A DNA stretch of 34,370 nucleotides from Actinomycetota bacterium (lineage in GTDB: Bacteria > Actinomycetota > Acidimicrobiia > Acidimicrobiales > Ilumatobacteraceae). The position numbers and the translations under genes were made by a program. Below are positions 1 through 7,885 of the stretch, in pieces (position 1 is the first letter of the stretch; the number at the start of each line of letters is the position of its first letter). The stretch spans positions 1-34,370 of the forward strand of contig WLMZ01000026.1 of the NCBI GenBank assembly GCA_009726095.1. The letters run 5' to 3'. Under the pieces are notes generated by a model. The model had not been told where the DNA came from, ran no database searches, and was given only the letters and a program-made list of their open reading frames with translations.

Positions 1-156
1 ACCCGACCGTTGGCTCACACCGGTTTCGAAGCATCCACCGGGATGCTCGCGATGGTGATGATGGCAGCGATCGGTGTGTTGCTGGTCCTGGTTACCCGTC
101 GCCGAGCAGCGACTCGATGGTCGCCAACCGGGACGCGACTGCCCTCGCAGCACTGA
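1..156 (+). CDS. C-terminal end of a wall-anchored (LPXTG-like) surface protein, partial
   Basis: The first 51 codons are open in frame 1 and stop at TGA 154-156; the 5' part lies outside the window. The translated tail has the three-part layout of a sortase substrate: an LAHTG pentapeptide (LPXTG-like, with Ala for Pro), a hydrophobic stretch rich in Met, Ala, Val and Leu, and then a TRRR basic stop-transfer cluster. About 14 further residues follow the arginines, longer than usual. Its last 65 bases overlap the 3' end of ilvA on the other strand, so the two genes converge with overlapping ends. The ectodomain is not visible, so no function can be given. The anchoring assignment is inference from the tripartite pattern. 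No sortase gene is in the window. Confidence 0.6.
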   Translation, partial: TRPLAHTGFEASTGMLAMVMMAAIGVLLVLVTRRRAATRWSPTGTRLPSQH

Positions 157-1354
157 TCTCATCGACCTCGTAGCCGGCTGCCTTGGCGGCTGCCAGCACG
201 TCGGCCGCGTGATCTCGACCCTTGACCTCGAGCACGGCCTGGACGCCCGTCTCGCGTACGTGCAGGTCGACGCCCTCGCGCACGTGCTCGACCTCGATGA
301 GGTTCGCTCCGCGTTCGGCGAACAGGGTCAGGAGGCGGGCGAGCCCGCCGGGGCGATCGCTGATGCGCGCAAACAGGATGAGGCGCCGGCCGACGCGGGT
401 CTCGTGACGGCGCACCAGGCCGGCAAGCACGCCCAAATCCACGTTGCCGCCGGACAGGATGACGCAGGTGGTTCCTGTGGCAGATGGCGTGATCCGGCCG
501 GTCATGAGCGCCGAGACGCCGACAGCGCCAGCGCCCTCAACCAAGAGCTTGGCCCGCTCGAGCAGCAGCACCATTGCGTCGGCCACGGAGTTCTCGTCGA
601 CCACCACGATGTCGTCGAGCCAATGCTCGATGAGTGGTCGGGTGATCTCGCCGGGGCGCTTCACGGCAATGCCATCAGCCAGCGTGACGATCGCACCCGA
701 GGGAACTGGAACGTCGGCGTACGGGGCGCATACCTCTACCTGCACGCCGATGACGCGGACATCGGGGAGGTGTTGCTTCAGCGCGATGGCCACACCTGCC
801 GCCAACCCACCCCCACCCAATGGAATGATCACCTGTCGCAGATCTCGAAAGTCCTCGAGTAACTCCAGACCGAGGGTCGCCTGGCCGGTGACCACTGCTA
901 CGTCATCGAAGGGGTGGCAGAACGCCATGTTCGCCTCGTCGGCCCGGGCGCGGGCCGTGGCCACCGCGTCGTCGAGCGAGTCGCCGCCCTCGATGACCGT
1001 TGCCCCGTAGCCGCGGCAGGCTGCCACCTTTGCGATGGATGCTCCGGTCGGCACGAAGATCTCGCACGGCACACCGTGCGTACGCGCCGCAAACGCCAGT
1101 GCTTGGGCATGGTTGCCTGCGCTCCCTGCCGTGACGCCGTTGCGGGCGTCGTCGCCGAGGGTCGTCAACTTGTTCAGGGCCCCACGGATCTTGAAGGCAC
1201 CGGTGCGTTGCAGGTTCTCGGCCTTCAACGCGATGTGCCCACCACACAGTTCGCCGAGCGCTGCAGAGGTGGTGATGGGAGTGTGCTTGACGACCCGGCT
1301 CGCGTCGAAACGTGCCTGCAGAATTGAGTCGGCTGAGATCTGCACACGGTCCAT
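92..1354 (-). CDS. ilvA: Threonine dehydratase (threonine ammonia-lyase) with C-terminal ACT domain
   Basis: PLP-dependent fold-type II lyase that deaminates threonine to 2-oxobutanoate, the entry step to isoleucine. The protein has 420 aa from ATG 1354. The PLP Schiff-base lysine is K55 in the GAFKIRGA motif, the glycine-rich phosphate loop GGGG lies near 180-183, and a late SGGN motif near 301-304 fits the family. Residues about 323-415 form an ACT domain, which usually gives allosteric feedback. The length and single ACT domain match the short actinobacterial form rather than the 514-aa biosynthetic E. coli IlvA. The frame stays open upstream to 1471, but ATG 1354 is preferred because the family N-terminus begins there and a -10-like TACCGT sits just upstream. 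It is divergent from the glutamine amidotransferase. A catabolic TdcB-like role cannot be excluded. Confidence 0.88.
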   Translation of the reverse strand: MDRVQISADSILQARFDASRVVKHTPITTSAALGELCGGHIALKAENLQRTGAFKIRGALNKLTTLGDDARNGVTAGSAGNHAQALAFAARTHGVPCEIFVPTGASIAKVAACRGYGATVIEGGDSLDDAVATARARADEANMAFCHPFDDVAVVTGQATLGLELLEDFRDLRQVIIPLGGGGLAAGVAIALKQHLPDVRVIGVQVEVCAPYADVPVPSGAIVTLADGIAVKRPGEITRPLIEHWLDDIVVVDENSVADAMVLLLERAKLLVEGAGAVGVSALMTGRITPSATGTTCVILSGGNVDLGVLAGLVRRHETRVGRRLILFARISDRPGGLARLLTLFAERGANLIEVEHVREGVDLHVRETGVQAVLEVKGRDHAADVLAAAKAAGYEVDEISAARAVASRLATIESLLGDG

Positions 1355-1363
1355 GACGTGGCC

Positions 1364-1370
1364 TACGGTA
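1364..1370. promoter_or_regulatory. Overlapping back-to-back -10 boxes between ilvA and the amidotransferase gene
   Basis: On the plus strand TACGGT (1364-1369) is followed by 6 nt and GTG 1376, the geometry of a leaderless actinobacterial promoter. On the minus strand TACCGT (1370-1365) is followed by 10 nt and the ilvA ATG at 1354. The two hexamers occupy almost the same bases, so polymerase could serve only one direction at a time. No convincing -35 box is seen on either side. This geometry decided both start codons. Confidence 0.5.
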
Positions 1371-1375
1371 CAACC

Positions 1376-2053
1376 GTGCGTGCTCTGCTTCTGGCCAACT
1401 CCGATGATTGCGATGCAGGCTTTTGCGGTGAGCGGTTCCGCTCTCACGGTTACTCGTTCGTCGAGTGCCATCGCGAGCGGCCGGCTGAGTGGGCATCACT
1501 CGATGGTGCAGATCTCGTGCTGCTTCTGGGTTCGGAGTGGTCGGTGTATTGGCCACACCTTGCTGCCGAGGTCGCCGCTGAGGCGGCGCTCATCCAGGCG
1601 GCGCACCTGCGGGGGGTCCCGGTGTTCGGGATCTGTTACGGCGCCCAATCGATTGCTCAGGCGTTCGGAGGGTCAGTGGCTCGCGGTAGCGAACCCGAGG
1701 TCGGCTGGTACGACAACATCGACAGCGACCTCCCCGATGTCATTGCGCATGGTCCGTGGTTGCAGTGGCACTACGACGTGGTCACCGTGCCTCCCGGCGC
1801 ACGAGAACTCGCCCGTTCGCCACTCGCCCCCCAGGCATTTCAGTTGCGCCGCACCTTTGCAACGCAGTTCCACCCCGAGGCCACCGAGGCGATGATCACG
1901 CGGTGGTCGAGCGGTGGAGGCGTCGCCGAACTGCACGCGCGGGGCTCATCGAGCGAGGCGATCCGGGCCGAGACTTCACGCAACGTGTTGGTCAGTCGGC
2001 CCAATGCCGAGCGCCTCATCGACTGGTACCTGGAGACCGTGGCGGGGAGCTGA
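1376..2053 (+). CDS. Class I glutamine amidotransferase (GMP synthase-type GATase domain)
   Basis: Stand-alone class I glutamine amidotransferase that would hydrolyse glutamine and supply ammonia for transfer, or cleave a gamma-glutamyl compound. With GTG 1376 as start the protein has 225 aa. The nucleophile is C87 in the GICYGAQ elbow, and the partner residues H166 and E168 lie in QFHPE, so the catalytic triad is complete. There is no synthetase domain, as in the COG0518 stand-alone group. ATG 1358 in the same frame is an alternative start, but the -10-like TACGGT at 1364-1369 would lie inside that version. The acceptor substrate is unknown. The permease and methylamine-type dehydrogenase nearby suggest a role in amine or amino-acid nitrogen handling, which is inference only. 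Confidence 0.82.
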   Translation: MRALLLANSDDCDAGFCGERFRSHGYSFVECHRERPAEWASLDGADLVLLLGSEWSVYWPHLAAEVAAEAALIQAAHLRGVPVFGICYGAQSIAQAFGGSVARGSEPEVGWYDNIDSDLPDVIAHGPWLQWHYDVVTVPPGARELARSPLAPQAFQLRRTFATQFHPEATEAMITRWSSGGGVAELHARGSSSEAIRAETSRNVLVSRPNAERLIDWYLETVAGS

Positions 2054-2072
2054 CCCGTAGCGAACGGAGTCG

Positions 2073-2090
2073 GCTGCTGATACGAGCAGC
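2073..2090 (+). terminator. Small hairpin after the amidotransferase gene
   Basis: GCTGCT (2073-2078) and AGCAGC (2085-2090) form a perfect 6-bp stem with a 6-nt loop, 20 nt after the stop codon. There is no T-run, so it is a weak terminator candidate at best. Confidence 0.25.
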
Positions 2091-2121
2091 TGACAATCCT
2101 GCGCATCATCTCTGGTACCCG

Positions 2122-2164
2122 TTGGCATCTGCTACAACTACGCCAGGTAGTTGCTCGGGGGAGC
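2122..2164 (+). promoter_or_regulatory. Palindrome and hairpins upstream of the permease gene
   Basis: CAACTAC (2135-2141) and GTAGTTG (2147-2153) are a perfect 7-bp inverted repeat around a 5-nt centre. They are followed directly by GCTC-GGGG-GAGC (2153-2164), a second small hairpin. A -35-like TTGGCA at 2122-2127 lies ahead, and a weak -10 (GGTAGT, 2146-2151) would sit in the right arm of the palindrome. This could be an operator for a local repressor or an mRNA leader structure. The Shine-Dalgarno AGGAGG (2173-2178) follows, 10 nt before ATG 2189. Confidence 0.35.
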
Positions 2165-2188
2165 AGCCACCAAGGAGGTTTGCATCCA

Positions 2189-3835
2189 ATGGCCGACATC
2201 GTCGATCATGACCGCGACCACTTGCATCATTTGGGCTACGCCCAGGAGCTACGGCGCGGACTCGGAGGCTTCAGTAACTTCGCGATCAGCTTTTCGATCA
2301 TCTCGATCCTTGCCGGGGGCATGACCAGCTACTGGCTGGGCATGGTCACCGGTGGGCCGAGAGTCATCATGGTGGGTTGGGTCGTCGTTGGCTTCTTTGC
2401 GCTCCTCGTTGGCATGTCGATGGGTGAAATCTGCTCGTCATATCCGACCGCGGGTGGCCTGTATTACTGGTCGGCCAAGCTTGCCCGCAACAACGGTGCG
2501 CGTTGGGCGTGGTTCACCGGGTGGTTCAACCTGCTCGGCCAGATTGGCGTGATCGCCAGCGTCGATTACGCCCTCGCAATCTTCATCGGTTACTTCGTGC
2601 GCATGTTCGACGATGGATTCAGGCTCACCGCGCTGACGATCTTCGGCATCTACATGCTCGTGCTTCTCTCGCATGCCGTGCTCAACATCTTCGGCGTGAA
2701 GTTGGTACGCATCCTCGGTGACGTGAGCGTGTGGTGGCACGTTGTCGGCGTGGCGATCATCTTCGGTGTGCTGATGTTCACCAGCCGGCCCGGCCAGCGC
2801 GGCCTCGGTCACCTCTTCGACTCAGCCCCTCCCGGACTCACCGGTTGGACCGGTGGCACGTTCGTGACCATCTACCTGTTCGGTCTCGGCCTACTTCTGG
2901 CCCAATACACCATCACCGGTTTCGATGCATCGGCGCACGTCAGCGAGGAAACGGTCGGCGCCCGCACCGAGGCCCCGAAGGCCATCGTGCGCGCGATCTA
3001 CGTGTCGGCCATTGCCGGCTTGTTACTCAACCTGGCCATGAACAAAGCGCTGCCCAAGGACAACGACGCCTACACCGCGATCGCCTTCGGAGGCGGCGGG
3101 GATACGTTCTTAGTCAATGCGGCGCCGCGACTGTTGTCGAGCGCGGTGGGTGATGCAACGGCGAAGTTGCTGGTGCTGATCTCCATCGTGGCGCAGTACT
3201 TCTGCGGCATGGCGTCGGTCACGGCGAACAGCCGCATGATCTACGCCTTCAGCCGCGACGGTGCACTGCCCTTTTCGAAGGTGTGGCACAAGATCAACCC
3301 GAAGACGCGCACACCAACGAACTCGATCTGGCTCGGCATGGGGCTGGCCACCATCGTCGGTGCTCTGTCGCTGTATCAGAAGGGCGGCTTCTCCACGGCG
3401 TTCTTCGCGATGACGGGTATCTGCGTGATCGGTCTGTACATCTCGTATGCCATTCCGATCTACCTCCGGCTGACGAACCCCGATTTCCAGGTCGGCCCCT
3501 GGAATCTCAAGGGCAAACACAAGATCGTCGGCTGGACATCGCTGGTGTGGATCGGCTTCATCACGATTCTGTTCTTCGCCCCGCTGTTCTATCCCTTCTG
3601 GCCGATCTGGGGCGAGAAGAATGCGCAGAACGCCGATGGATCGGTGACTGGCCTCTTCCGGCAGAACAACTTCAACTTCACGGCGGTGTTGATCATCGGC
3701 AGCTTCGTCGTGATTGCGTTGTACTGGGCATTGTCGGGTCGCAAGTGGTTCACCGGGCCGAAGGTGCAGGGCAGCCCCGAGGAATTGCGGGCGATCGAAC
3801 GCGAACTCGATGCTCTCGAGCACGGCACGCTGTAA
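2189..3835 (+). CDS. APC-superfamily amino acid / choline-GABA type permease
   Basis: Polytopic membrane transporter of 548 aa, expected to have about 12-14 helices, in the amino acid-polyamine-organocation superfamily. An N-terminal cytoplasmic segment with DHLHHLGYAQELRRGLGG leads into a first helix starting at FSNFAISFSIISI. Helix 2-3 segments carry GEICSSYPTAGGLYYW, the conserved signature of the amino acid/choline transporter (ACT) branch. A second landmark is ITGFDASAHVSEET in the middle of the protein, also typical of that branch. ATG 2189 was chosen over the in-frame TTG 2180 because AGGAGG lies 10 nt before it. Substrates in this branch include GABA, choline and other amines; the exact substrate cannot be read from sequence. 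The adjacent dehydrogenase and choline-kinase-like genes favour an amine or betaine substrate (inference). Confidence 0.85.
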   Translation: MADIVDHDRDHLHHLGYAQELRRGLGGFSNFAISFSIISILAGGMTSYWLGMVTGGPRVIMVGWVVVGFFALLVGMSMGEICSSYPTAGGLYYWSAKLARNNGARWAWFTGWFNLLGQIGVIASVDYALAIFIGYFVRMFDDGFRLTALTIFGIYMLVLLSHAVLNIFGVKLVRILGDVSVWWHVVGVAIIFGVLMFTSRPGQRGLGHLFDSAPPGLTGWTGGTFVTIYLFGLGLLLAQYTITGFDASAHVSEETVGARTEAPKAIVRAIYVSAIAGLLLNLAMNKALPKDNDAYTAIAFGGGGDTFLVNAAPRLLSSAVGDATAKLLVLISIVAQYFCGMASVTANSRMIYAFSRDGALPFSKVWHKINPKTRTPTNSIWLGMGLATIVGALSLYQKGGFSTAFFAMTGICVIGLYISYAIPIYLRLTNPDFQVGPWNLKGKHKIVGWTSLVWIGFITILFFAPLFYPFWPIWGEKNAQNADGSVTGLFRQNNFNFTAVLIIGSFVVIALYWALSGRKWFTGPKVQGSPEELRAIERELDALEHGTL

Positions 3836-3861
3836 ACACCGTCAGCTACCGAGCTCATGCG

Positions 3862-3891
3862 CAGCGGTCGGCCCTACGGGGCTGGCCGCTG
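3862..3891. terminator. Strong bidirectional hairpin between convergent genes
   Basis: A 13-bp stem (3862-3874 with 3879-3891) holds two G-T wobbles and closes on a TACG tetraloop. It lies 26 nt after the permease stop and 30 nt after the flavoprotein gene stop on the other strand. No T-run follows on either strand, so it would act as a structural or Rho-assisted terminator shared by the converging genes. Confidence 0.5.
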
Positions 3892-3921
3892 GGCCGGCTG
3901 AACGACATCAACCGGGCGACA

Positions 3922-6348
3922 TCAACCGCGCAGTCGGGCGCCGCTGGGATCGTAGAGCGGGTCAGCGCGTACTTCGGCGGGCACGCTGACACCGAACACT
4001 TCCACGGCAACGGCGGTGCCTGGAACGGCGACGGCCGCTGGCAACCACGCGTACGCAATGGAGACACCCAGCGAGTACCCCGACCCGCCGCTTGAGACCC
4101 GCCCAACAATGTCGCCGTTGGCGAGCGCAACGGGTTCGTTGCCCAGTGCAACCGAGTGCGAGTCGGCCAGCACCAGACAGCAAAGCCGTTGCGGGCCACC
4201 CTCGGCGGCGGGAAGCGCTTCACTGCCAAGGAACCGCTTGTCAGCGCGAACCGCGAAGCCCAGTCCCGACGAATACGGGTCGGTCTCGCCGGTGATGTCG
4301 CTGCCCCACGCGCGATAGCCCTTCTCGAGTCGCATCGCATCGATCGCTCGGTAGCCGCCTGGAACCAAACCGTGCGGCGCGCCGGCGGACATCAGCGTGT
4401 CCCACAGACGCAGTCCAAACTCGGCGGTCGGGTAGAACTCCCACCCGGTCTCGCCCACGTAGGTCACACGCAACGCCCAGCAGGGCACGTCGCCCACGGT
4501 CACGAAGCGGGCCTGCATGTAGGGGAACGAGAGATCGTCGGTGCAGACCGAGGCAAGGATGTCGCGCGCCTTCGGACCCCACATGCCCAGGCATGCCATC
4601 GAAGCCGTTACGTCACGAATCGTCACCGATCCGTCGGTCGGTGCATGCGACGAGATCCACGACAGGTCGTGGCGCCCGAATGCGGTGCCGGTGACGATGA
4701 GGAAGCGATCCTTTTCGAGACGGGTAACGGTGAAGTCGCACTCGATCCCGCCAGAACTGTTGAGCATCTGGGTGTAGACGATCGAGCCTGGTCGCTTGTC
4801 GATGTTGTTGGTGCACATGTGCTGCAGGAACGCTGCGGCACCCGTGCCTGACACCTCGATCTTCGCGAACGACGATTCGTCGAAGAGGCCGGCAGCGTTT
4901 CGCGTGGCCAGATGTTCGGTGACGATTGCAGTCGACCAGTGCTGACCCGCCCACCCACGTGGGCGAAGGTCGTCGTGCCTGGGGTCCTCGTTGGAGCGGT
5001 ACCAGTTGACGCGCTCCCAACCGCTCTTCTCGCCGAAGGCAGCGTCGAGGGCTACGTGGCGCGCGTAGGCGGGGGGCACGCGCAGTGGCCGGCCAGCCTG
5101 ACGTTCGTGGTGCGGATACACGATGTCGTAGTAGGTGCTGTACACCTCGTGGGTGCGCGCCAGGCTGAAGCTGCGCGATCGATACTGGTTGCCGAAGCGG
5201 CGAATGTCCATCTTCCACAGATCCATCGGCGGCTCGCCGCCAACGATCCACTCGGCCATCACCTTGCCGTTGCCGCCCGCGCCGGCGATGCCGTGCGCGC
5301 AGAATCCGGCGGCAACGAAGAAGCCAGCGACGTCGCTCTCGCCCAGGATGAACTCGCCGTCGGGGGTGAACGCCTCTGGTCCGTTGATGAGTTGATGCAC
5401 CTCGGCATCTTCCAGACACGGCACCAGCGTCTGCGCCGCTTCCGTCAGTGGCAAGAAGCGATCCCAGTCAGGAGTCAACAGTGTGTTGTTGAAGGTGGGC
5501 GGGATATTGCCATCGAGGCACCATGGATCTGGGTTGCGCTCGTAGCCACCCATGATCATGCCGCCTACCTCTTCGCGGAAGTACACCAACCGATCGGGGT
5601 CGCGCATCGTGGGCAGGTCGGAGGGAATCGTGATCTTGGGGCGGGTGATTGCGTACTGGTGGGCCATCGGCACCAACGGCACGTTGACCCCGGCCATGCG
5701 CCCGATCTCGTGCGCGTACATGCCGCCCGCATTCACCACGACCTGGCAGGTGATGCGCCCCTTGTCGGTCTCCACATGCGTCACCCGCTTGCGGCCATCC
5801 ACCTCGGCGACGCCGATGGACAGGACACGTGTCATCGTGGCGATCTCCGCGCCGCGGTTGCGTGCGCCGGCGGCGAGGGCCATGGTGAGGTCGCTCGGGT
5901 TCAACCAACCATCGGTGGGTAGCCACACCGCACCCAAGACATCAGTGGGATCGAACAGACCGTGGAAGCGCTCGAGAGCCTCCTGCGCGCTGATGAGGTC
6001 GAGCGGGAGTCCGAAGGTCTTCGCCCACCCCGCCTGGCGCCGTAACTCCTCCAGACGTTCGGGTGTGGAGGCCAGGCGCAGCGAACCGACCTCGTGCCAA
6101 CCCACGTCGTGACCGGTCTCCTCGGAGAGGTGGCGGTACAACTCGGCGCCGTACATCATCATCTTCGTCAGCGTGACGCTGCTGCGCAGTTGGCCGACGA
6201 GGCCCGCCGAGTGGAAGGTGGAGCCGCTGGTGAGCTGATCGCGCTCGACCAGCACGATGTCGTCCCAGCCGAGGAGTGTGAGGTGATAGGCGATGCTCGC
6301 GCCGCCCACTCCGCCGCCGATGATGACTGCCCGGGTATGAGTCCGCAT
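3922..6348 (-). CDS. FAD-dependent oxidoreductase with GcvT-like folate domain (dimethylglycine/sarcosine dehydrogenase family)
   Basis: An 808-aa two-part enzyme that would oxidatively demethylate an N-methyl amino acid and pass the one-carbon unit to tetrahydrofolate. The N-terminal DAO domain starts with the dinucleotide motif GGGVGGAS at 11-18. TSGSTFHSAG follows at 40-49, and H46 is where this group usually has its covalent-flavin histidine. A short FAO_M-type linker near 380-430 joins the GcvT N-domain, with YTQMLNSSGGIECD and the folate-site signature RLEKGYRAWGSDITGE. A GcvT C-terminal barrel closes the protein. ATG 6348 is preferred over upstream starts because the Rossmann strand begins right there. 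The kinase gene ends 11 nt upstream on the same strand, so the two probably form one transcript. Dimethylglycine, sarcosine and methylaminobutyrate are all possible substrates. Confidence 0.85.
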   Translation of the reverse strand: MRTHTRAVIIGGGVGGASIAYHLTLLGWDDIVLVERDQLTSGSTFHSAGLVGQLRSSVTLTKMMMYGAELYRHLSEETGHDVGWHEVGSLRLASTPERLEELRRQAGWAKTFGLPLDLISAQEALERFHGLFDPTDVLGAVWLPTDGWLNPSDLTMALAAGARNRGAEIATMTRVLSIGVAEVDGRKRVTHVETDKGRITCQVVVNAGGMYAHEIGRMAGVNVPLVPMAHQYAITRPKITIPSDLPTMRDPDRLVYFREEVGGMIMGGYERNPDPWCLDGNIPPTFNNTLLTPDWDRFLPLTEAAQTLVPCLEDAEVHQLINGPEAFTPDGEFILGESDVAGFFVAAGFCAHGIAGAGGNGKVMAEWIVGGEPPMDLWKMDIRRFGNQYRSRSFSLARTHEVYSTYYDIVYPHHERQAGRPLRVPPAYARHVALDAAFGEKSGWERVNWYRSNEDPRHDDLRPRGWAGQHWSTAIVTEHLATRNAAGLFDESSFAKIEVSGTGAAAFLQHMCTNNIDKRPGSIVYTQMLNSSGGIECDFTVTRLEKDRFLIVTGTAFGRHDLSWISSHAPTDGSVTIRDVTASMACLGMWGPKARDILASVCTDDLSFPYMQARFVTVGDVPCWALRVTYVGETGWEFYPTAEFGLRLWDTLMSAGAPHGLVPGGYRAIDAMRLEKGYRAWGSDITGETDPYSSGLGFAVRADKRFLGSEALPAAEGGPQRLCCLVLADSHSVALGNEPVALANGDIVGRVSSGGSGYSLGVSIAYAWLPAAVAVPGTAVAVEVFGVSVPAEVRADPLYDPSGARLRG

Positions 6349-6359
6349 GACAGCCGAAT

Positions 6360-7268
6360 CTAGACCCCCGGGTGGGACCGCGCGTCGGTCAACCACCGCC
6401 CGAAGTCTGCTGACGCGGCCAGCCGTTCACAATTGGTGAGACGTTCATTGGCGTAGGTGACGAAGTCGGTGTCGAGCGTGCTGATGGCCTGCTGCACCAC
6501 CGCCCACATTCCTTCGCGGAACTCGCTCATCACCTTCATCAACTGCAGGCGCGCCCAACGCGACGCGCTGATGCCTCCGAAGTAGCGCCTGAGGAGATAC
6601 TCGTCGGCCTCAGTGGTGAGCCCACAGTTGACGCTGAGGTTGGCAAGGTCGAAGAAGACATCGTTCATGCCCGCGTACTCGTAGTCCAACAGCCAGACGC
6701 GGTCTTCCGAGAAGAGCACGTTGCCTGGGAGCAGGTCGTTGTGACATGGCACGGGTACGGTGGGTGCTGCCGCGAACGCAGCCTCGATGTGGCGGCTTTG
6801 CTGGTGCAGCCGCTCGTATGCAGCGGGGGCCACCACGCCATGGCTGCTTGCATCGCGTGCGTGCCATTCGACCACGCGGTGAATCGGGAACGCACCGGAC
6901 AACGGACCGCTGCCGTGCAAGATGCGCAGTAACCCCACAACCGTGTCGAGCCGCTCGATGAAGGCTGTGTTGCCAAGGTGATGGCCGGGGACGAACTGCG
7001 TGATCTGTGTACCAACACCGGTCAATTCGCCGAAGACCGGCGGGCCGATGCCCAGATCTGCGGCTCGCTTCGACGCCTCCGCCTCGCGGCGCCTGTCGAT
7101 ACCCAGTAGTTCGGTTCGCTCGCCGGGCACGCGCAGGACGAACTCGTTGCCCGCAACGGTGACCACATAATTGAGATTGGTGATGCCGCCGCTGAGCGGG
7201 CGAACGCTGAATTCGGCTGCTGCCCAGGCCGGCACCCGGCGGACGATGGTTCCAATCTCGGTGACCAT
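6360..7268 (-). CDS. Choline/ethanolamine kinase-like phosphotransferase (APH superfamily)
   Basis: A 302-aa small-molecule kinase of the protein-kinase-like APH fold. The catalytic loop CHNDLLPGN has H176, N177, D178 and N183. It is followed by LLDYEYAGMND, where the Asp is the metal ligand (DFG equivalent) and DYEYAG is characteristic of choline/ethanolamine kinases. The N-terminal SGGITNLNY is the glycine-rich nucleotide loop. GTG and ATG codons occur farther upstream up to 7361, but ATG 7268 fits the family start and avoids overlap with the divergent phosphatase gene at 7305. It is first in a two-gene minus-strand unit with the dimethylglycine-dehydrogenase-like gene. Choline is a plausible substrate; aminoglycoside resistance or homoserine kinase activity is less likely but not excluded. 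Confidence 0.78.
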   Translation of the reverse strand: MVTEIGTIVRRVPAWAAAEFSVRPLSGGITNLNYVVTVAGNEFVLRVPGERTELLGIDRRREAEASKRAADLGIGPPVFGELTGVGTQITQFVPGHHLGNTAFIERLDTVVGLLRILHGSGPLSGAFPIHRVVEWHARDASSHGVVAPAAYERLHQQSRHIEAAFAAAPTVPVPCHNDLLPGNVLFSEDRVWLLDYEYAGMNDVFFDLANLSVNCGLTTEADEYLLRRYFGGISASRWARLQLMKVMSEFREGMWAVVQQAISTLDTDFVTYANERLTNCERLAASADFGRWLTDARSHPGV

Positions 7269-7292
7269 CCGCACAGGCTTAGCACGTGCCGC

Positions 7293-7298
7293 TACCTT
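7293..7298 (+). promoter_or_regulatory. Leaderless -10 box of the histidine phosphatase gene
   Basis: TACCTT is followed by 6 nt and then GTG 7305. This TANNNT-N6-start layout places transcription start at or next to the first codon, and it supports the GTG as the true start. There is no Shine-Dalgarno sequence. Confidence 0.55.
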
Positions 7299-7304
7299 GG
7301 CGTC

Positions 7305-7883
7305 GTGAAGTTTGTATTGGTGCGTCATGGGGCAACAGAGTGGAGCCTCAGCGGACGGCACACCGGCCGCACCGATCTGCCGCTCTTGGCACAGGGGCGT
7401 TCCCAGGCCGAATCCGCTCGACCCCTTGTGCAGGCCATCACGGCCGGCTGCGATGCCGTCGCACTGTCGTCAAGCCCGTTGATCCGCGCCCAGGAGACGG
7501 CCAGCATCATCGTCGGAGCTGGCAAGTTCGATGTCGACGACCGCCTGCGCGAGTTCGACTACGGAGCCTATGAGGGCCTCACGACGCCCGAGATCAAGGC
7601 GATGGTCCCCGACTGGACCCTGTGGGACGGATGCCCTGGCGGAGAATCGATGCACCACGTCGTAGCCCGCGTCGATGCGTTCCTGCGCGATGCGCGTGCC
7701 CGCGATGTCCAGGTCACTGTGGTGTTCGCCCATGGCCACCTGCTCAGGATTCTGGCCGCTCGAGCGCTGGACCAACCGGGTTCGTTGGGTCGACATCTCG
7801 CGCTTGACACCGGGTCGGTCAGCGAGATCGAGGACCTGCGTGATGGTCCTGCGATCACTCGCTGGAACAACTGCGGTCGATAG
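7305..7883 (+). CDS. Histidine phosphatase family protein (phosphoglycerate-mutase-like phosphatase)
   Basis: A 192-aa branch-2-like histidine phosphatase. The phosphorylated histidine is H8 in VRHG, followed by GRHTGRTDLPL, a phrase shared with the mycobacterial acid phosphatase/GpmB group. The second catalytic histidine is H143 in FAHGHLLRILA, and SSPLIRAQETA carries the substrate arginine. The active site is complete, so hydrolysis of a phosphomonoester is expected. The physiological substrate is not deducible; metal-independent mutase activity is less likely given the short length. The downstream arfB starts 2 nt after the stop, so they form one transcript. The leaderless promoter at 7293-7298 fixes the GTG start. 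Confidence 0.85.
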   Translation: MKFVLVRHGATEWSLSGRHTGRTDLPLLAQGRSQAESARPLVQAITAGCDAVALSSSPLIRAQETASIIVGAGKFDVDDRLREFDYGAYEGLTTPEIKAMVPDWTLWDGCPGGESMHHVVARVDAFLRDARARDVQVTVVFAHGHLLRILAARALDQPGSLGRHLALDTGSVSEIEDLRDGPAITRWNNCGR

Positions 7884-7885
7884 CG

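Noticed and set aside
1355-1471. Longer ilvA with a start at 1471
   Set aside because: The extra 39 residues are not family-like and would cover the divergent promoter and the amidotransferase start.
2054-2188. A riboswitch upstream of the permease
   Set aside because: The 135-nt gap shows only short hairpins and none of the conserved cores I can recognise (for example tandem glycine, SAM or guanidine types).
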